A model generated the notes under the pieces. The model had not been told where the DNA came from. It saw only the letters and a list, made by a program, of their open reading frames with translations, and made no database searches. A stretch of DNA of 64,000 nt from Acuticoccus yangtzensis (GTDB lineage: Bacteria > Pseudomonadota > Alphaproteobacteria > Rhizobiales > Amorphaceae): assembly GCF_001927245.1 (NCBI RefSeq), contig NZ_MJUX01000001.1:496001-560000 (forward strand), in the 5' to 3' direction. Positions 54,960-63,732 of this stretch are shown in pieces (position 1 is the stretch's first letter; every line of letters starts with the position of its first letter). The translations under genes and the position numbers were made by a program.

Positions 54960-56342
54960 TCAGAGGCCGACGAGAACGCTGAACCCGCCGGGAAGCTTGG
55001 TATCGTCGCGCGTGCGGCCGAGGAGGCGCAGGATGCGGCTCTGGTTCTGCGTCCCCACCGCCAGACCCGCGGGTGTCGACAGAAGCGCGCGCACCGCAAC
55101 GTCCGCCGGGTTGCCGTTGCCGTCCTCCAGCACGAGGTCGAACGCCTCGCCGTCCTCAGTGCGCCACACCTGGGCGCCGCCGACGATCGCGTCCGCACCG
55201 TTCTCGATCGCCTGGAAGGCCTCCCACTGGTGGGTGCCGACATAAAGCGCGCCGTCGTGCACGCCGAGCGCGGCGACCGATGCGTTGAAGAAATCGTCGA
55301 AGCCCGGCCCCATCAGCGAGGTCGGCACCTTCAGCCCCTGGGGCGAGAAGCGAGGGCGCCCGGCGATCAGCTCCCACGCGCCGCCCGCGTCCACGCGCAT
55401 CAGCTCGGCCGATGCGGGGCCGACATTGCGCACCCTGTCGCTGCCGTTGTCCGGCACGCCGCTGCCGACATAAAGGGCCCCGGCGAACTCGGCCATCGCG
55501 GTGACGGTGAGGTTCTGGTTGTAGGCCGCGCCGCCATCGGTCACGATCCTGTCCCAGGTGAAGGGGGCCTCGCCGGCGCCATCGCTGGCCCAGAGCTGGA
55601 AGCCGCGGGCGGCGTTGAACGTCCCCGCATAGAGCTTGCCGTGGGCGCAGCACAGGGCGCTGACGGCAAGGTTGGCGGCGTCACCGAAGCCGGCCGGTGC
55701 CGCCTCCTCCCACACCATCGCGGCCGGGTCGGCGGACACGTAGAGCCGCGCGGCCGGCGGCACTTCGCGGTCGAGCGCATCGTCGGTGACGGTGCCCGCG
55801 GGCGCGGCGAAGAGGCGGCCCCCGAACGCGGTCAGACTGCGCAGGGCGAAGACGGAGCCATCACCCATGCCGGGCGCGCAGACGGGCTCGAAGGTCGTGC
55901 CATCGGTCGAGCGCAGGATCAGCGCCCCGTCGCGCGACATCGTTCCGGCATAGAGTGCCGGGGCCGGGTCGGACGGGCCTTGGAACACGGTGAGCGACGC
56001 GTAGCCGACCTCACGCGGGACGAGGCCGCCTGCGCCGGCCTGGCGGGTCAGCGTGGCGAGCGCGCCACCGCCCAGCGCCGACAGTTGCACGTCGGGCGCA
56101 TTGGTGCGGGCGCTTGCCGGGACAAGCGGCGCCTCGAATGCGGTCGTCCATGTTTCGTCTGCGAAATCGTAGCGCATGATGCGCGGCGCCTGGGCGGCGG
56201 TGCGCGCCACCGGCGATCCCGTGCCGACGTAGAGCGCGCCGTTGAAGAGCGCCATGGCGTAGGCGCTGGTGGCGCCCGGCCGCTCCAGCCCGCCGCTGGC
56301 GATCGCGCTGAACAGCGCCCCGTCGAACAACTCGTCCATCAT
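54960..56342 (-). CDS. propeller-like repeat protein of unknown function
   Basis: 460 residues. I recognise no named family. The sequence is built of repeats of the kind (F/H)-x-G-x-LYVGT: FNGALYVGTGSP, ALYAGTMSRDG, HGKLYAGTFNAARG, FAGALYVGSGVPDNG, HDGALYVGTHQWE. Most repeats are followed by a polar strand such as GFQLWASDG or GAQVWRTEDGE. About seven units suggest a beta-propeller. There is no signal peptide. Its start overlaps the stop of the sulfotransferase gene (ATGA), so the two are co-translated and probably functionally linked. Confidence 0.78.
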   Translation of the reverse strand: MMDELFDGALFSAIASGGLERPGATSAYAMALFNGALYVGTGSPVARTAAQAPRIMRYDFADETWTTAFEAPLVPASARTNAPDVQLSALGGGALATLTRQAGAGGLVPREVGYASLTVFQGPSDPAPALYAGTMSRDGALILRSTDGTTFEPVCAPGMGDGSVFALRSLTAFGGRLFAAPAGTVTDDALDREVPPAARLYVSADPAAMVWEEAAPAGFGDAANLAVSALCCAHGKLYAGTFNAARGFQLWASDGAGEAPFTWDRIVTDGGAAYNQNLTVTAMAEFAGALYVGSGVPDNGSDRVRNVGPASAELMRVDAGGAWELIAGRPRFSPQGLKVPTSLMGPGFDDFFNASVAALGVHDGALYVGTHQWEAFQAIENGADAIVGGAQVWRTEDGEAFDLVLEDGNGNPADVAVRALLSTPAGLAVGTQNQSRILRLLGRTRDDTKLPGGFSVLVGL

Positions 56343-57229
56343 TGGTAACCGAACGCCGTGGCGAGCTTGCGGGTGCGCGGTCCGAACAGGCTGCCGTCCT
56401 CACGCCAGGACAGCGGATCGTCGAGCGTCGGCAGTTTCATGCGCTTCAGCCGTTCCTGGTCGATGGACGGACCGTCGAGGAAGTTGGGGTCGTTGCCGAG
56501 CGGTGCCCCTTTCGGCCCGCGGCAGGCGTAGGGCGAGTTCTCCGGGTGCATCATCTCAGCCATCGCGGCGGGCGAGGCGTCGATGTCGAGCCATTCGCAG
56601 ATCTGCGGCAGGTAGAGGTCGAGGTTGGCGAGCAGCGTCTCGCCCTGGATGCGCATCGTCTGGCCGAGGGGAAGGTCTTCGGTCGCCGCCAGAATCAGCT
56701 CGTGGCAGCGGTCCCACATGTTCTCGGGGTCGGAGGCCTTGCCGCGCGCCACGAGCTGAAGCTGCTCGTAACGGTTGCGCAGGCCGATGATGGACTCGCC
56801 GTTCGCGTGGGGATGGCGCGTCAGATGCAGGAGGTTCGCATCCGGAAACGCGGCGAGGAGGCGCGCCAGAGACTCCGGCCGCGACACGATGCTGGGGCTC
56901 TTCTCGACCAGGATCTTCGGCCCGACGCATTCCTGGATGTGAGCCACCAGCGTGGGGATGTCCCAATGCAAATGGGCGGTGATGAAACTGCGCGCGCGCA
57001 GCACCGTGTCCTCGGTCTGCACACCGTCATGAAGCTGTGCGATGGCACGCAGCAGACCGTCGCGAAAGATCGGCAGGGACATCGGGCCGTGCCACAGGGA
57101 TTGAAGATCGTCCGCCAGGAAGAGGTTCAGCTCGGGCAGGCCGTAACACTCGGGGTGTTGTCCCAATATCCCGCATACGATAGACGAAAAGGACCGCGGC
57201 GGGCACAGGATGAACAGGGGTTCTGGCAT
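56339..57229 (-). CDS. sulfotransferase family protein
   Basis: 296 residues. PAPS-dependent sulfotransferase: the 5'-phosphosulfate loop is FILCPPRSFSSIVCGILG (P-P-R-S-F-S-S), and the 3'-phosphate site is LLHLTRHPHANGES with its Arg and Ser. The closing AAFGYQ and MMHPENSPYACRGP are shared with the plus-strand paralogue at 58430. The acceptor is unknown; a surface polysaccharide is possible given the O-antigen ligase-like gene about 2 kb away. It is divergent from the esterase gene and coupled to the propeller gene. Confidence 0.86.
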   Translation of the reverse strand: MPEPLFILCPPRSFSSIVCGILGQHPECYGLPELNLFLADDLQSLWHGPMSLPIFRDGLLRAIAQLHDGVQTEDTVLRARSFITAHLHWDIPTLVAHIQECVGPKILVEKSPSIVSRPESLARLLAAFPDANLLHLTRHPHANGESIIGLRNRYEQLQLVARGKASDPENMWDRCHELILAATEDLPLGQTMRIQGETLLANLDLYLPQICEWLDIDASPAAMAEMMHPENSPYACRGPKGAPLGNDPNFLDGPSIDQERLKRMKLPTLDDPLSWREDGSLFGPRTRKLATAFGYQ

Positions 57230-57314
57230 TGCCTCGCTTCAACTCCGGTCCGCGCTTCAACTCTTGCCGGCACCGGCCGCGTGCCGCGTCGTCCCTCTTG
57301 GCACGCACGTTGTA

Positions 57315-57363
57315 GCACTGCAACTGAACCCTTGTTGACCCATATGTGCAGTGCGCGATGAAT
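57315..57363 (+). promoter_or_regulatory. promoter candidate with an 8-bp inverted repeat in a divergent region
   Basis: Arms GCACTGCA (57315-57322) and TGCAGTGC (57347-57354) are perfectly complementary and separated by 24 bases. A plus-strand -35-like TTGACC (57335-57340), 17 bases and an ATGAAT -10-like box (57358-57363) lie across the right arm. The region serves the sulfotransferase on minus and the esterase on plus, so the repeat could be an operator for both. Confidence 0.45.
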
Positions 57364-57485
57364 CAATGTTCTCATACTGGGAATGGACGTTCCGGTGTGA
57401 TGAGTAACCGAAACGGCCGTCCGAATTTCAGTGAATGCGGTGCGGTGCGCTGGTGCGGCCGCTGTGCGGGGATGACATCCAGACC

Positions 57486-58433
57486 ATGAATCTCACCAAC
57501 TTCTTGTGCGTTCTGCTTCTTGTCGTCGTGGGTGGCATGATCGCGCTGGCTCAGCCCAGCCGCGCGGCGCCGGTGTCCCAGTCGGAGACGATCCGCACGC
57601 CGGATGGGCGGCGGACTTATTACATGGTGCGCCCGGCCCGCACCGTGCCGAACGGCACCACCTATCCCATCGTGGTGATGTTGCATGGCGGCTACGGCAA
57701 CGGGAAGAACATGGCCAACGCCACGGGCATCGAAAGCTACGTGGCGGAGAGCGGCTTCATCGCCGTGTTCCCCAACGCCTCGCGCAATCATTGGAACGAC
57801 GGGCGCAGCACCACCGCCGACGGGCCGGACGATGTGGCCTTCATCTCGCGCGTGGTCGCCGACGTTGCGGAGAGGTTCGGCGGCGATCCCGCGCGCGCCT
57901 TCGTGGCCGGCATGTCGAACGGCGGCATGCTCACCCACCGCCTCGCCTGCGAAGCGCCGAACGCCTTCCGCGCCTTCGCCACGGTGACGGCGAACATCCC
58001 CGAGGATCTCTACAGCGCGTGCACGCCGACCGTTCCGGTGCCGATCGTCATGTTCGCCGGCACCGACGACGAGTTGATGCCCTATAATGGCGGTGCAATC
58101 CCGCGCTCGCGCCTGTTCGGCGGCAAGGGCGGCAACGTCATCTCCGCCGCGGCGACGTTCGAGGTCTATCGCACGCTGGACGGCTGCAGCGGGCAGACCT
58201 CGTCCGCGCTTCCCGATACAGAGAACGACGGCACCACCGTCACCCGGATCACGGGCACGGGCTGCAGCGACGAGCTGGCGGTGGAGCTCTACCGCATCGA
58301 CGGCGGCGGCCACACCTGGCCCGGAAGCGAGGGGCGGCGCGGCCCGCTGGCCCGGCGCATGCTCGGTCAGACCTCCTACGACATCGAGGCGACCGACATC
58401 ATCGTAGATTTCTTCCGCAACTACGGCCTGTGA
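57486..58433 (+). CDS. extracellular PHB-depolymerase-type esterase (LpqC-like)
   Basis: 315 residues from ATG 57486. The signal peptide covers residues 1-25 (NFLCVLLLVVVGGMIALAQP). The alpha/beta-hydrolase core shows PIVVMLHGGYGNGKNMANAT (oxyanion hole), the nucleophile in AGMSNGGMLTHRLAC (G-x-S-x-G), Asp in VMFAGTDDELMPYNGG, and His in IDGGGHTWPGS. This is the esterase family of short-chain polyhydroxyalkanoate or feruloyl esterases; no starch- or PHB-binding domain is attached. It is coupled to the following sulfotransferase-like gene (GTG/TGA overlap). Confidence 0.9.
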   Translation: MNLTNFLCVLLLVVVGGMIALAQPSRAAPVSQSETIRTPDGRRTYYMVRPARTVPNGTTYPIVVMLHGGYGNGKNMANATGIESYVAESGFIAVFPNASRNHWNDGRSTTADGPDDVAFISRVVADVAERFGGDPARAFVAGMSNGGMLTHRLACEAPNAFRAFATVTANIPEDLYSACTPTVPVPIVMFAGTDDELMPYNGGAIPRSRLFGGKGGNVISAAATFEVYRTLDGCSGQTSSALPDTENDGTTVTRITGTGCSDELAVELYRIDGGGHTWPGSEGRRGPLARRMLGQTSYDIEATDIIVDFFRNYGL

Positions 58434-59344
58434 CGATGGACAGCCGAAGCCGTCCGATTTTCGTGCTCGGCGTTCCGTCGACGGCGATGGCGGTGGCGAG
58501 CGCGATGATCGGCGCGAACCCGGGCGTGTTCGGCGTGCCGGACCTCAACATCTTCGCCGAGGACCGTCTGGAGACGGCGTTCAGCGAGATGCAGCGCCTC
58601 GGCCCGGCCCATGCGGACGGGCTGTTGCGCACGGTCGCCCTGCTCTATGCGGGCGACCAGTCCATCGAGGCGCTGCAGATGGCGAAACGCTGGGTCTTCC
58701 GGCGCTATTTCTGGCCGTCGGAGATGGTGTTCGCCGAGCTGTGCGCCCGCGTCGCGCCGCGCCGACTGGTCGACCGCAGCCGCGTCTATGGTGTGCGCGC
58801 GGCGGCGGTGGAGCGCATCCGCGCCGCCTATCCCGAGGCGGATTTCGTCCACCTCGTCAGCCATCCGCTGCGGGCGGCCCAGAACCCGTTCGCGCGGCGG
58901 CCTAAGCGGGACGATCCGCCGCCTGTTCCGGGTGCCGCCTGGGCCGAGGGGAACGCGGCCATCCTCGCATCGCTGAAGGATGTGGCGCCGGCGCATGTGG
59001 CGACGGTGCGCCTGGAGGACATCGCCGCGACGCCCGAGACGGCGCTCGCCGAGGTGTCGGCCCGTCTCGGCCTGCGGGCGGACGGCGCAGCGGTCGCGGC
59101 GATGATGCGGCCCGAAGACGGCCCCTTCGCGCGGCCCGGCCCCGCGGGCGGCGCCTTCGGAGACGACCGCGCCTTCCTGCGTGACCCGGCCGCCGCGCAC
59201 CGCGACTTCACCGCCGCGATGACGGCCCCCCTTCCCGACGAAGCGGTGACGCCGGACGTTGCGGACCTCGCCGCACGCTTCGGCTACACGGTCCGGGCCG
59301 AGGCGCCCGCAACCCCCGCCGCCCCCGCGCCCACCGACGCCTGA
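58430..59344 (+). CDS. sulfotransferase-like protein with degenerate PAPS site
   Basis: 304 residues from GTG 58430 (ATG 58436 possible). It is a paralogue of the protein encoded at 56339-57229: the C-terminal MMRPEDGPFARPGPAGGAFGDD parallels MMHPENSPYACRGPKGAPLGND, and both end near an AA(R/T)FGY motif. In this copy the P-loop-like stretch is LGVPSTAMAVASAM with no Arg or Ser-Ser, and the 3' site is LVSHPLRAAQN, without the Arg and Ser. Catalysis on PAPS is therefore doubtful; a carrier or regulatory role is possible. Codon use is like its neighbours. Confidence 0.8.
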   Translation: MTMDSRSRPIFVLGVPSTAMAVASAMIGANPGVFGVPDLNIFAEDRLETAFSEMQRLGPAHADGLLRTVALLYAGDQSIEALQMAKRWVFRRYFWPSEMVFAELCARVAPRRLVDRSRVYGVRAAAVERIRAAYPEADFVHLVSHPLRAAQNPFARRPKRDDPPPVPGAAWAEGNAAILASLKDVAPAHVATVRLEDIAATPETALAEVSARLGLRADGAAVAAMMRPEDGPFARPGPAGGAFGDDRAFLRDPAAAHRDFTAAMTAPLPDEAVTPDVADLAARFGYTVRAEAPATPAAPAPTDA

Positions 59345-59463
59345 GCCCCAGTCGGGGCCGTCGCCGCCCCCGCCGCTGTGTGGCAAAGGCGCTCTGACAC
59401 ACACGCGATCCGTCGTCGCGCGGGCGGCCCGGCTGGGCGGGGCGCCCGCGCGGGGGCGCGGCC

Positions 59464-60915
59464 TCACACGTCGGCGCGGCGCCTTTCCGGCATGCTCGCG
59501 CGGGACGAGCGGCGGCTCTTCTGCTCCGGCTTCGTCGCCTGGGAGAAGCCGAGGCCGAGGATGAAGGCGAACATCACCGTGATCGCCGGGATCTGAAGGC
59601 TGAAGTCGAACAGCGAGTGAACGCCGGCGGCCAGCGCGCAGCCTGCCGCCGCCAGCGGCACCACGCGGCCCCGCCGCTCGGTCGCAGCGCTCGCCACGAT
59701 GCGCACCACCACGAGCAAGATCCCTGTGAACAGCGCCAGAGCGGCGGGAAGGCCGAGCTCGAAGATCAGCTCCAGATAGGTGTTGTGCGCCCGGTCCCAG
59801 TCGAACCGGCCGGCCGCTTCGGGAACGTAGACGCGGAACATGTCCCAATAGGCGCCGAGGCCGTGCCCGATGAGCGGCTTGTCGGCGATCCCCTCGATCG
59901 TCGCCATGTAGATGACGCTGCGCATGTCGTCCCCGGGCGTCGTCGCCATCAGACGGTCGAGCACACCCGCCGCGCTGATGGTGAAGACGAAGACGGCGAG
60001 CACCACCACCAGGATCGCCGCCGGGATGGCGCGTCCGCGGTCACCCTTGGAGGTGGCGGTGAGGGCGAAGACGAAGGCCGAGCCAAAGACACCCGCCAGC
60101 GCACCGCCGCGCGACTGCGAGCCGAGCAGCGCCACCGCGCAGATGGCAAAGCCGAGGCCGAAGAGCCAGCCGCGCGCGATGAGCTGCTCCAGGAAGTTGC
60201 GCAGCGCCTTCGACTGGCTGGGAACGGCTTTGCCGGCCATCGCGTCGGTCAAGAGGACGAGATTGATGATCACCCCGAAGGCGGCATAGGTGCCGAAGGA
60301 GTTGCGGTTGATGAAGGTGCCGGTGAGAGTGCCGCCGAGGCCGGCGTCTTCACCGAGGACCGGGTTGACCCCCGTCGTCGCCGCGAACAGGGCGAAGGCG
60401 CACATAAGCGTGATTCCGGCGGCTGCCGCCATCAACATCATGCGGCCGCGGGCTGTGTCGCGCCCGGCCTGCACCGCCAGCCAGAAGACGGCGACGTAGC
60501 ACGTCATCCGCAGCGCCGTGTGGTGCCCGTCGATCGGGTCGGCGCTGATGGTTCCGGGCATGTCCACCGTGCTCCACACCGGGTGAATGAGGTCCGGCGC
60601 CGGCAGCGACAACAGCGCGGCGATCTGCCCGGCGATCGCCTGAGCGGCGGCCGAGAGGGCGGGAATGGTTTGCACGAAACCCCAGCCGATGGCCGCCATC
60701 ACCAGGATGGCCGACGGCCACAGCTTGGCCGAGCGGATGGAAGGCTTCCACAGCTCGATCAGGATACCGATCGAGAAAAGAGCGAAGGTGACCATGGAAA
60801 GACCGACCCAGCTCACGGGCCGGTTGGACCCCAGCGGGATCGCGGACGCCAGGGTGACGGCGAGCATCACCCAACCCAGGATGCCCATTCCCCTCGCGGT
60901 AACAGTGCCGCTCAT
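59464..60915 (-). CDS. O-antigen ligase/polymerase family membrane protein
   Basis: 483 residues from ATG 60915. About 11 to 12 membrane spans surround a large periplasmic loop after residue 320. The Wzy_C/O-antigen ligase signature is present: SQSRGGALAGVFGSAFVFAL, GHGLGAYWDMFRVYVPEAAG and AHNTYLELIFELGLPAAL, with the conserved RAHN. Members join O-antigen to lipid A-core or polymerise polysaccharide units. The neighbouring sulfotransferases may modify the same polymer (inference). It stands alone on the minus strand. Confidence 0.87.
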   Translation of the reverse strand: MSGTVTARGMGILGWVMLAVTLASAIPLGSNRPVSWVGLSMVTFALFSIGILIELWKPSIRSAKLWPSAILVMAAIGWGFVQTIPALSAAAQAIAGQIAALLSLPAPDLIHPVWSTVDMPGTISADPIDGHHTALRMTCYVAVFWLAVQAGRDTARGRMMLMAAAAGITLMCAFALFAATTGVNPVLGEDAGLGGTLTGTFINRNSFGTYAAFGVIINLVLLTDAMAGKAVPSQSKALRNFLEQLIARGWLFGLGFAICAVALLGSQSRGGALAGVFGSAFVFALTATSKGDRGRAIPAAILVVVLAVFVFTISAAGVLDRLMATTPGDDMRSVIYMATIEGIADKPLIGHGLGAYWDMFRVYVPEAAGRFDWDRAHNTYLELIFELGLPAALALFTGILLVVVRIVASAATERRGRVVPLAAAGCALAAGVHSLFDFSLQIPAITVMFAFILGLGFSQATKPEQKSRRSSRASMPERRRADV

Positions 60916-61083
60916 ATGCAATTATCCAATTCGACTTTAATTCATCAGTCTTTGTAGCCATGGACCGATGCCACAATCCATGCCCACCATCCGATTGTGG
61001 CAAAATATCTGCCGACGCGCGCGGGGGCGATCTGCGCCACGGATTCCCCGTTTCCGGGGGATATGCCGCGAAAGCCACTCCCA

Positions 61084-62874
61084 TCACAGGGGGAAGACCA
61101 GCGGGATCGTAAACACCACGGCGAGACCGACGATCACGTTCATCGGAACGCCGATCCGCAGGAAATCGGCAAAGCGATAGTTGCCGGCGCCGTAGACCAG
61201 GGTGTTGGTTTGATAGCCGATCGGGGTGGCGAAGCTGGCCGATGCGCCCATCATCACGGCAACCACCATCGGCCGCGGGTCCACTCCGGTCTCGGCTGCG
61301 AGACCGATCGCGAGCGGCGTCATCACCACGGCGACCGCGTTGTTGGTCACCGTCTCGGTCAGCACGGAGGTGACGATGTAGACGGCGGCGAGCATGACGA
61401 TCGGCGGCAACCCGCCGATCACGGGTCCCAGCGCGCCGACGAGGAGCGACACGGCGCCCGTCTCCTGCAGCCCCGCCCCGACGATGAGCATCGAGAAGAT
61501 GAGGACGAGGATGCCGGCGTCGATGGAGCCCCACGCCTCGTCGTTGTCGATGCAGCGCAGGAGAAGGATCGCGGCCACCGCCACCATGGAGGCGATGCTG
61601 ATCGGCGCCATGCCGAAGGTCGACAGAGCGACCACCGCCAAGAGCGCGCCGAGGGCGAGCGGCGCCTTGCGCCTTTTGTAGGCGCGCCCGCCCGTTTCGC
61701 TGATGGCGGCGATCTCGCGCGCTTCCCTCAATGCGGCGACGCCCTCTTCCGTGCCCTCCAGCAGCAGCCGGTCCGCCGGGCGCAGGAGCACGCCCGACAG
61801 GCTGGGCCCCAGCCGCTGACCGTGCCGATGCACGCCGAGCACGCGAACCCCATAGCGCCGGCCGACGGCGATCTGCGTCAGCCGCACGCCCTGGCTGCGG
61901 CGCGACAGGGTGACCAGCGCCTCGGCCACGGTCAACGTCTCACCCTTGCGGGTCTGCGGACCCGTCCTGAGGCCGACGCTGAGCCCGTTGATGTCCCGCA
62001 GCGTGAGAAGCTCGGACGTCGTCACCTCGGCCACGAGGCGGTCCCCCGCCTCCAGCACGCGCTCGGCCACGTTGCCGCGGGTGACGTTCGCGCCCTCCAG
62101 CACGCCGAGAATGCGGATCCCCTCGCGCTGGAACGCGCCGACCTCGCCGATCGGCCGGCCGAGGGAGTCGAAGTCGGCCCCGGCACGGATTTCGGTGAGG
62201 TAGGCGGGCTCGGCTTTTTCTTCGGCCTGGCCCCTCTCGTGCCGGTCCGGCAGCAGGCGCGGGCCGAGGAGCAGCAGCGTCGCGATGCCGACGGCTGCGG
62301 CGACGATGCCCACAGGCGCGATCTCGAAGATGCCGAAGGGTGCGAGGCCGTTCGACTGGGCCACACCGTCGACAAGGAGGTTGGTGGAGGTGCCGATCAG
62401 CGTCCACGTCCCGCCAAGCACGGCGACATAGGACAGCGGGATCAGGAATTTGGTGGCCGCGAGCCCAAGCCTGCCGGCCAGCCGGACGACGACCGGGATG
62501 AGGATGATGACGACGGGCGTATTGTTCATCAACCCCGACGCGGTGACCGTCGCGAGGAGGAAGGCGCCGGTGGTGAGGAGCGGCCGCCTTTCCGCGCCCT
62601 TGATGACGAGTTGGGCGAAGGCGTCGAGCAGGCCGGTGCGCACCAGCGCGCCGCTGATGACGAACATCGCCGCGATGGTGATCGGCGCCGGGTTGGAGAA
62701 GACCCCCAGCGCCTTGTCCGCGGGGACGAGGCCGAGGACGACGAAGAGCGCCGCACCGGCGGCGGCGATGACGTCCGGTGGCCACCGCTCGGAGATGAAG
62801 GCGGCGAAGAGAAGAACCAGCAGCGCGAGGGCGATGAGGGCCTGATGGTCGGCGATGAAGGCGGGAACGTCCAT
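61084..62874 (-). CDS. SLC13/DASS-type transporter with internal TrkA-C domains
   Basis: 596 residues from ATG 62874. Two transmembrane halves each carry the sodium/substrate signature: SGLMNNTPVVIILIPVV with GTWTLIGTSTNLLVDG, and LTETVTNNAVAVVMTPLAIG with SASFATPIGYQTNTLVYG. Between them, residues about 215-400, are two cytoplasmic RCK C-terminal (TrkA-C) domains (REGIRILGVLEGANVTRGN, GVRLTQIAVGRRYGVRVLG). This is the bacterial SLC13 group that includes sulfate and citrate-type importers; the internal TrkA-C domains may bind a nucleotide or the ion. Substrate unknown. Confidence 0.9.
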   Translation of the reverse strand: MDVPAFIADHQALIALALLVLLFAAFISERWPPDVIAAAGAALFVVLGLVPADKALGVFSNPAPITIAAMFVISGALVRTGLLDAFAQLVIKGAERRPLLTTGAFLLATVTASGLMNNTPVVIILIPVVVRLAGRLGLAATKFLIPLSYVAVLGGTWTLIGTSTNLLVDGVAQSNGLAPFGIFEIAPVGIVAAAVGIATLLLLGPRLLPDRHERGQAEEKAEPAYLTEIRAGADFDSLGRPIGEVGAFQREGIRILGVLEGANVTRGNVAERVLEAGDRLVAEVTTSELLTLRDINGLSVGLRTGPQTRKGETLTVAEALVTLSRRSQGVRLTQIAVGRRYGVRVLGVHRHGQRLGPSLSGVLLRPADRLLLEGTEEGVAALREAREIAAISETGGRAYKRRKAPLALGALLAVVALSTFGMAPISIASMVAVAAILLLRCIDNDEAWGSIDAGILVLIFSMLIVGAGLQETGAVSLLVGALGPVIGGLPPIVMLAAVYIVTSVLTETVTNNAVAVVMTPLAIGLAAETGVDPRPMVVAVMMGASASFATPIGYQTNTLVYGAGNYRFADFLRIGVPMNVIVGLAVVFTIPLVFPL

Positions 62875-63214
62875 GAAGACGCCTTGAAGAGAACGCGAAG
62901 GGCGTGACGGGCCGGACGCATGAGCCGCCCCGGCCTGTGACGGTCTCGTGCGATGTAGAGCGCGGCGGCCCGCTGTCACCGGCCGACCGCCCTGGACCGA
63001 CGATCGAGCCGAGCCTCACGGCCGGCCAGCGGGACGCGGCTACGGTCTCACCGCCGGCCCGCGGGCGCAATCGTGCGCGGCCCGCTTGCCGGTTGGCGCG
63101 GCGCCGAAGACGTTTTCCGTCGCGGGTCAGGCATCCCTCGGTGGCGCTTATGCGGGCTTTCGGCCTGTCCTAAAGAGGCCGCACAGTCCGGCCCCACGCG
63201 CAGGAGAGACCCCT
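62875..63214. other. intergenic region between SLC13 transporter and glyoxalase-like gene
   Basis: 340 bases upstream of two divergent genes. Promoters for both must lie here, but I found no clear boxes, repeat or RNA structure. Confidence 0.4.
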
Positions 63215-63610
63215 TTGGCCAAAGCCATCCACTCCATGATCCGCGTCCTCGACGAGGCGCGTTCGGTTTCATTCTACGACGAGGCCTTCGGCCTGAAGAT
63301 CGCCGACCGCCTCGACTTCGACACCTTCACCCTGGTCTACCTCTCCAACCCGGAAGCCGATTTCGAGCTGGAATTGACGATCAACAAAGGCCGGACCGAG
63401 CCCTACGACCTCGGCGACGGCTACGGCCACCTCGCCTTCGCGGTGGACGACCTCACCGCGGAGCATGAACGGTTCGCCGCCGCCGGGTTCGCCCCGCGTC
63501 CGATGGTCGACTTCGCGCCGGGCGGCGAGGTGATCGCGCGCTTCTTCTTCGTGGCCGATCCGGACGGCTACCAGATCGAAGTGCTGCAACGCGGCGGCCG
63601 CTACAGGTAA
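63215..63610 (+). CDS. lactoylglutathione lyase-type VOC protein
   Basis: 131 residues from TTG 63215, chosen because GGAGAG lies seven bases upstream and the product then starts AKAIHSMIRVLDEARSVSFYD, as in glyoxalase I (first metal His in the HSMIRV strand). The motif LVYLSNPEADFELELTIN carries the first metal Glu, GYGHLAFAVDDL the second His, and DPDGYQIEVLQRG the second Glu, so all four ligands are kept. Glyoxalase I detoxifies methylglyoxal as the glutathione adduct. An ATG lies upstream but gives a long unrelated leader. Confidence 0.88.
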   Translation: MAKAIHSMIRVLDEARSVSFYDEAFGLKIADRLDFDTFTLVYLSNPEADFELELTINKGRTEPYDLGDGYGHLAFAVDDLTAEHERFAAAGFAPRPMVDFAPGGEVIARFFFVADPDGYQIEVLQRGGRYR

Positions 63611-63732
63611 GGCGGCGGGCGGTTGAGGACGGACGCGCGAGGGCAGTGGTGCCCCCTGGAATCGTGTGTCACTACACCTATACTTTAGCGGCCCCCTGAC
63701 CGGGGGCCCCTGCCTGCCACCACGGAGCCACC

